DNA of 64,000 nucleotides from Bacteroidia bacterium. GTDB lineage: Bacteria; Bacteroidota; Bacteroidia; J057. Shown here one piece after another: positions 61,611 to 64,000 of this stretch. The translations under genes were made by a program, and so were the position numbers. Below the pieces are notes generated by a model. That model had not been told where the DNA came from, searched no databases, and was given only the letters and a program-made list of their open reading frames with translations. The stretch is from the NCBI GenBank assembly GCA_041391665.1, contig JAWKNO010000001.1, forward strand, positions 2,480,001 through 2,544,000, written 5' to 3'. Every line of letters begins with the position of its first letter. The stretch's first letter is position 1.

Positions 61611-62054
61611 ATGAAAAAAGATATACTTGTCGCTATAGGCAATAGCGGCAGGAAGGACGATGGACTGGGCTGGGCATTTGCAGATGAGATCACACAGGCA
61701 GGCCTTTTTGACGGAGATATCCACTATCGATATCAATTGCAGGTAGAAGATGCCGAAATGCTTTCGCAGGCTGAAAAAGTCATATTTGTTGACGCATTCA
61801 AAGGCCAATTGCCTGGAGGTTACCTGTGGCAAAAAATAGGGCCTGCGGCTAATTTTGAATTTTCCACCCATGCACTTTCACCTGAGTCAGTATTATATTT
61901 GACTGCGGATTTGTATGATGCTAAGCCAGAGGCCTGGGTACTTTTGATTGAAGGAAAAGAATGGGAATTGGCCATGGGGCTCAGTGAGTCGGCAGCGCAT
62001 CATCTGGAAAGTGCTATAAAGTTTTTCGGGAAGATAAAATCTGAAAATCTATGA
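61611..62054 (+). CDS. hoxW: Hydrogenase maturation endopeptidase HoxW
   Basis: 147 residues from the ATG at 61611, 4 bases after the hoxH stop. AIGNSGRKDDGLGWAFADEI holds the conserved GN...DDG metal-binding motif of HyaD/HycI-type proteases. VDAFKGQLPGG and the FSTHALSPES region contain the other ligand and substrate-contact positions. It trims the HoxH tail after nickel insertion. Its stop overlaps the next gene by 4 bases. Confidence 0.9.
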   Translation: MKKDILVAIGNSGRKDDGLGWAFADEITQAGLFDGDIHYRYQLQVEDAEMLSQAEKVIFVDAFKGQLPGGYLWQKIGPAANFEFSTHALSPESVLYLTADLYDAKPEAWVLLIEGKEWELAMGLSESAAHHLESAIKFFGKIKSENL

Positions 62055-63151
62055 AACAGACAGTATGTATTCTGGGAGGGTATGGAGGTGTAGGAAAATC
62101 ACTTTCCCAGGCACTGCTGAAATATACCGATTGTAATCTGATCATTGCCGGGCGGAGGAAAGCACTGGCTGAAGAATGGGGAAAAGAATTGTCGCGGATA
62201 TTCCCCGAAAGAAAGATAATGGCCTGTTTTGCAGACACGTGTAATCATGCCGCGCTTACCGACGTTTTTCGCCAGGCTGATTTGGTCGTGGTTACAGCCA
62301 CCGTAGCGGATTCGATGGGAGAGATTGCTTCGGCAGCAATTGACGCTGGTACAGGCCTGATAGACATTATGCTAAGAGGAGATGTCGCGGAGAACCTTTT
62401 GCGATACGAGCCCTTGATGAAGGAAAAAAAACTGAGGTTTATTACTCAGGCGGGTTTTCATCCGGGGCTCGTTGCTCCGCTGATCCGGTCTCTAATGCCT
62501 AAGTTTGATCAATATCATTCTGCTACGATTGGGCTGGCAATGGATCCTATTTTCAGAAACCCCGAATCTACGCACGAACTGTTTCATGAGATTGTGGCTG
62601 TCAAACCGATGATTCTTCAATCAGGAAAATGGAAAGAGGGATCTTACCGAGATCTTGTCACCCTTCACTTCCCCCGGTATTTTGGACTAAAAAAATGTTT
62701 TCCTTTTGCCTTGAAAGAAATACAGGACATTGAAAAGGTCACCGGTCTCAGGGATGCGGGGGTTTATGCTGCGGGGTTTGACTTTTGGATTGACTGGGTA
62801 ATATTTCCGGTAGCGATGGTCGCCGGGCTATTTAGTGCCAAATGGAGCAAAATCCTCGGCGGCAAGATGCTATTTGCCCATATAAAAAAGCGAAAGGATC
62901 AGCGCCCGCGGGTAGAGATGGTGCTTGAGGCAACGGGTATAAAAGATGGAAAAGAAAAAAAGGTAAGCAGAACCCTGAGCGCCGAAGACGGATTTGACCT
63001 GACTGCGTATGCGGTATTGGCTTGTATCCGTCAGTATTTTTCCGGAATCCTCGGAGCGCCCGGATTATATCTGATGGGGCAGATCGTGGAAGAGAAATCA
63101 TTGCTGGAAGACCTGAAAATAATGGGCGTTACCATTACTGACAGGGAATAA
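62051..63151 (+). CDS. Saccharopine dehydrogenase-like oxidoreductase
   Basis: 366 residues. Rossmann start VCILGGYGGVGKSLSQALLK, then CFADTCNHAALTDVFRQADL typical of saccharopine-dehydrogenase NADP-binding domains, and a C-terminal part with a hydrophobic stretch (VIFPVAMVAGLFSAKW). Substrate is unknown. Its start overlaps hoxW (ATGA), so it belongs to the hox transcript; this is unusual content for a hydrogenase operon. Confidence 0.8.
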   Translation: MKQTVCILGGYGGVGKSLSQALLKYTDCNLIIAGRRKALAEEWGKELSRIFPERKIMACFADTCNHAALTDVFRQADLVVVTATVADSMGEIASAAIDAGTGLIDIMLRGDVAENLLRYEPLMKEKKLRFITQAGFHPGLVAPLIRSLMPKFDQYHSATIGLAMDPIFRNPESTHELFHEIVAVKPMILQSGKWKEGSYRDLVTLHFPRYFGLKKCFPFALKEIQDIEKVTGLRDAGVYAAGFDFWIDWVIFPVAMVAGLFSAKWSKILGGKMLFAHIKKRKDQRPRVEMVLEATGIKDGKEKKVSRTLSAEDGFDLTAYAVLACIRQYFSGILGAPGLYLMGQIVEEKSLLEDLKIMGVTITDRE

Positions 63152-63194
63152 TTTTTCCCTTTTCCCGGTATCTATTCTCTGATATTTTTACGGC

Positions 63195-63947
63195 ATGATC
63201 AGGAGGACACTTATTATTGCATGGCTGCTTTTGATGGCGGTCTCAATGAGGGCACAATTTTTTGGAAGTAAAGATTCCACCCACGGACGAATGTGGAATA
63301 TCCGTTTTGTTTTGGACGGAGGCATGATTCCCCTTTCATTGCGGTTATCAGATTCCTACAGTGGGGAGAGTTACCCTGTGCTGTTTAGGCCAGACAGTAC
63401 TACTTATCAGGAATGGCGATGGGAAGAGTGGCAGCGGGATACTATATATTCGATGCAGGATAGCTGGCCGGGTACTGTGCGGCTGGGCATTATGGTGAAT
63501 GTTGTAAAAAAACTGTATGCCGGTGTAAGTTATTCCGGGCATTTTTTCAGAATGTATAATTCTTCCGGCAATCAAAGTTACCGTGCAGTAATTCCCTTTG
63601 GTACGTTGGAAGGAGCGCTCAGCTATGAGTTGCCGGTGCCTGGTATAAATCGAATCAGGTTAATGCCAACCATTTATGGAGGAACTTACGCCTCAGATGG
63701 CTATTACGGTTATGAAGGTGTAGGGCGGGAAATAGCAGTAGGCGGGAGGTTGGCATTGGGGCTGCAATTGCACAGGAAGTACCAGCATATGTTTCGCATT
63801 TGGGTTTCGTATCATCAACTCACTTACAAGGAAAGGGAACCCAGTTTCATTTATGAGGGCAGATTCCGCGATTATGAATCACGGTGGCAGGTAATGAATA
63901 TGGGTTTTGGTCTATTGTTTCATATTGGGATAATGGAAGACCGTTAG
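63195..63947 (+). CDS. Exported beta-strand-rich protein, probable outer-membrane barrel
   Basis: 250 residues with a signal peptide (RRTLIIAWLLLMAVSMRAQ). Alternating strands rich in Tyr, Trp and Gly (LYAGVSYSGHFFRMYNSSGN; VGGRLALGLQLHRKYQHMFR) and a terminal Phe/Leu pattern (MGFGLLFHIGIME) suggest a small outer-membrane barrel. No family recognised. It lies 43 bases after the hox operon, with no clear link to it. Confidence 0.6.
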   Translation: MIRRTLIIAWLLLMAVSMRAQFFGSKDSTHGRMWNIRFVLDGGMIPLSLRLSDSYSGESYPVLFRPDSTTYQEWRWEEWQRDTIYSMQDSWPGTVRLGIMVNVVKKLYAGVSYSGHFFRMYNSSGNQSYRAVIPFGTLEGALSYELPVPGINRIRLMPTIYGGTYASDGYYGYEGVGREIAVGGRLALGLQLHRKYQHMFRIWVSYHQLTYKEREPSFIYEGRFRDYESRWQVMNMGFGLLFHIGIMEDR

Positions 63948-64000
63948 TAAGGGACTCGCACAGTTACAGGAGCAGACCGGGACATTCCCCCAAGGATTCC

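Overview
The window comes from a member of the Bacteroidota. Direct signs are a type IX secretion (T9SS) plug-type lipoprotein (124-1443), a secreted enzyme with a T9SS C-terminal sorting domain (14167-15846), many lipoproteins, a LytTR regulator with a TPR histidine kinase, and promoters of the Bacteroidota form TTTG-N19/20-TAnnTTTG (best at 8280-8310 and 16903-16934). Order-level placement is not possible from sequence reading alone; a Saprospiria-like environmental heterotroph would fit. I saw no rRNA, tRNA or CRISPR array.

Layout: (1) 1-8.0 kb, chromosomal metabolism: GNAT fragment, T9SS plug protein, hmgA-fahA for tyrosine/homogentisate breakdown, pckA, a solo McrB-like AAA ATPase and a NagX-like membrane acyltransferase. 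(2) 8.2-14.0 kb, an AT-rich accessory island: an ATPase/RloB pair (AbiL/RloAB-like) behind a textbook promoter carrying two matching palindromes; a 129-nt structured, attC-like element; a truncated ORF cut by an IS3-like end; and a tight three-gene operon (zinc-ribbon protein, MoxR ATPase, HExxH metallopeptidase-VWA protein). (3) 14.0-23.6 kb, small soluble and secreted enzymes, including an ArsR/SRPBCC/DoxX/YdeI group, an M20 peptidase and an acetolactate decarboxylase lipoprotein. (4) 23.8-32.7 kb, a type I restriction-modification operon hsdM-DUF1016 nuclease-hsdS-[RloA-RloB]-hsdR, with a second RloA/RloB pair inserted before hsdR behind its own promoter. (5) 32.8-51.2 kb, housekeeping and secreted enzymes (ABC-F, RraA-like, CE15-like esterase, PQQ dehydrogenase, azoreductase), a small toxin-antitoxin-like nucleotidyltransferase pair, a histidine kinase/LytTR pair and an AraC regulator. 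(6) 51.2-63.2 kb, a complete bidirectional NAD-linked [NiFe]-hydrogenase locus: hypABFCDE on the minus strand, divergent from hoxF, a fused hoxU-hoxY, hoxH and hoxW on the plus strand.

The genes form three functional blocks. The two ATPase/RloB pairs, the type I system, the nucleotidyltransferase pair and the MoxR/VWA operon look like mobile genome-defence or conflict content. The hox/hyp block is self-sufficient for making and maturing a cytoplasmic hydrogenase that exchanges electrons between H2 and NAD(H). The rest is heterotrophic metabolism. The strongest candidates for something not fully described are the zinc-ribbon/MoxR/metallopeptidase-VWA operon, the paired RloAB modules with start-site palindromes, and the HoxU-HoxY fusion.
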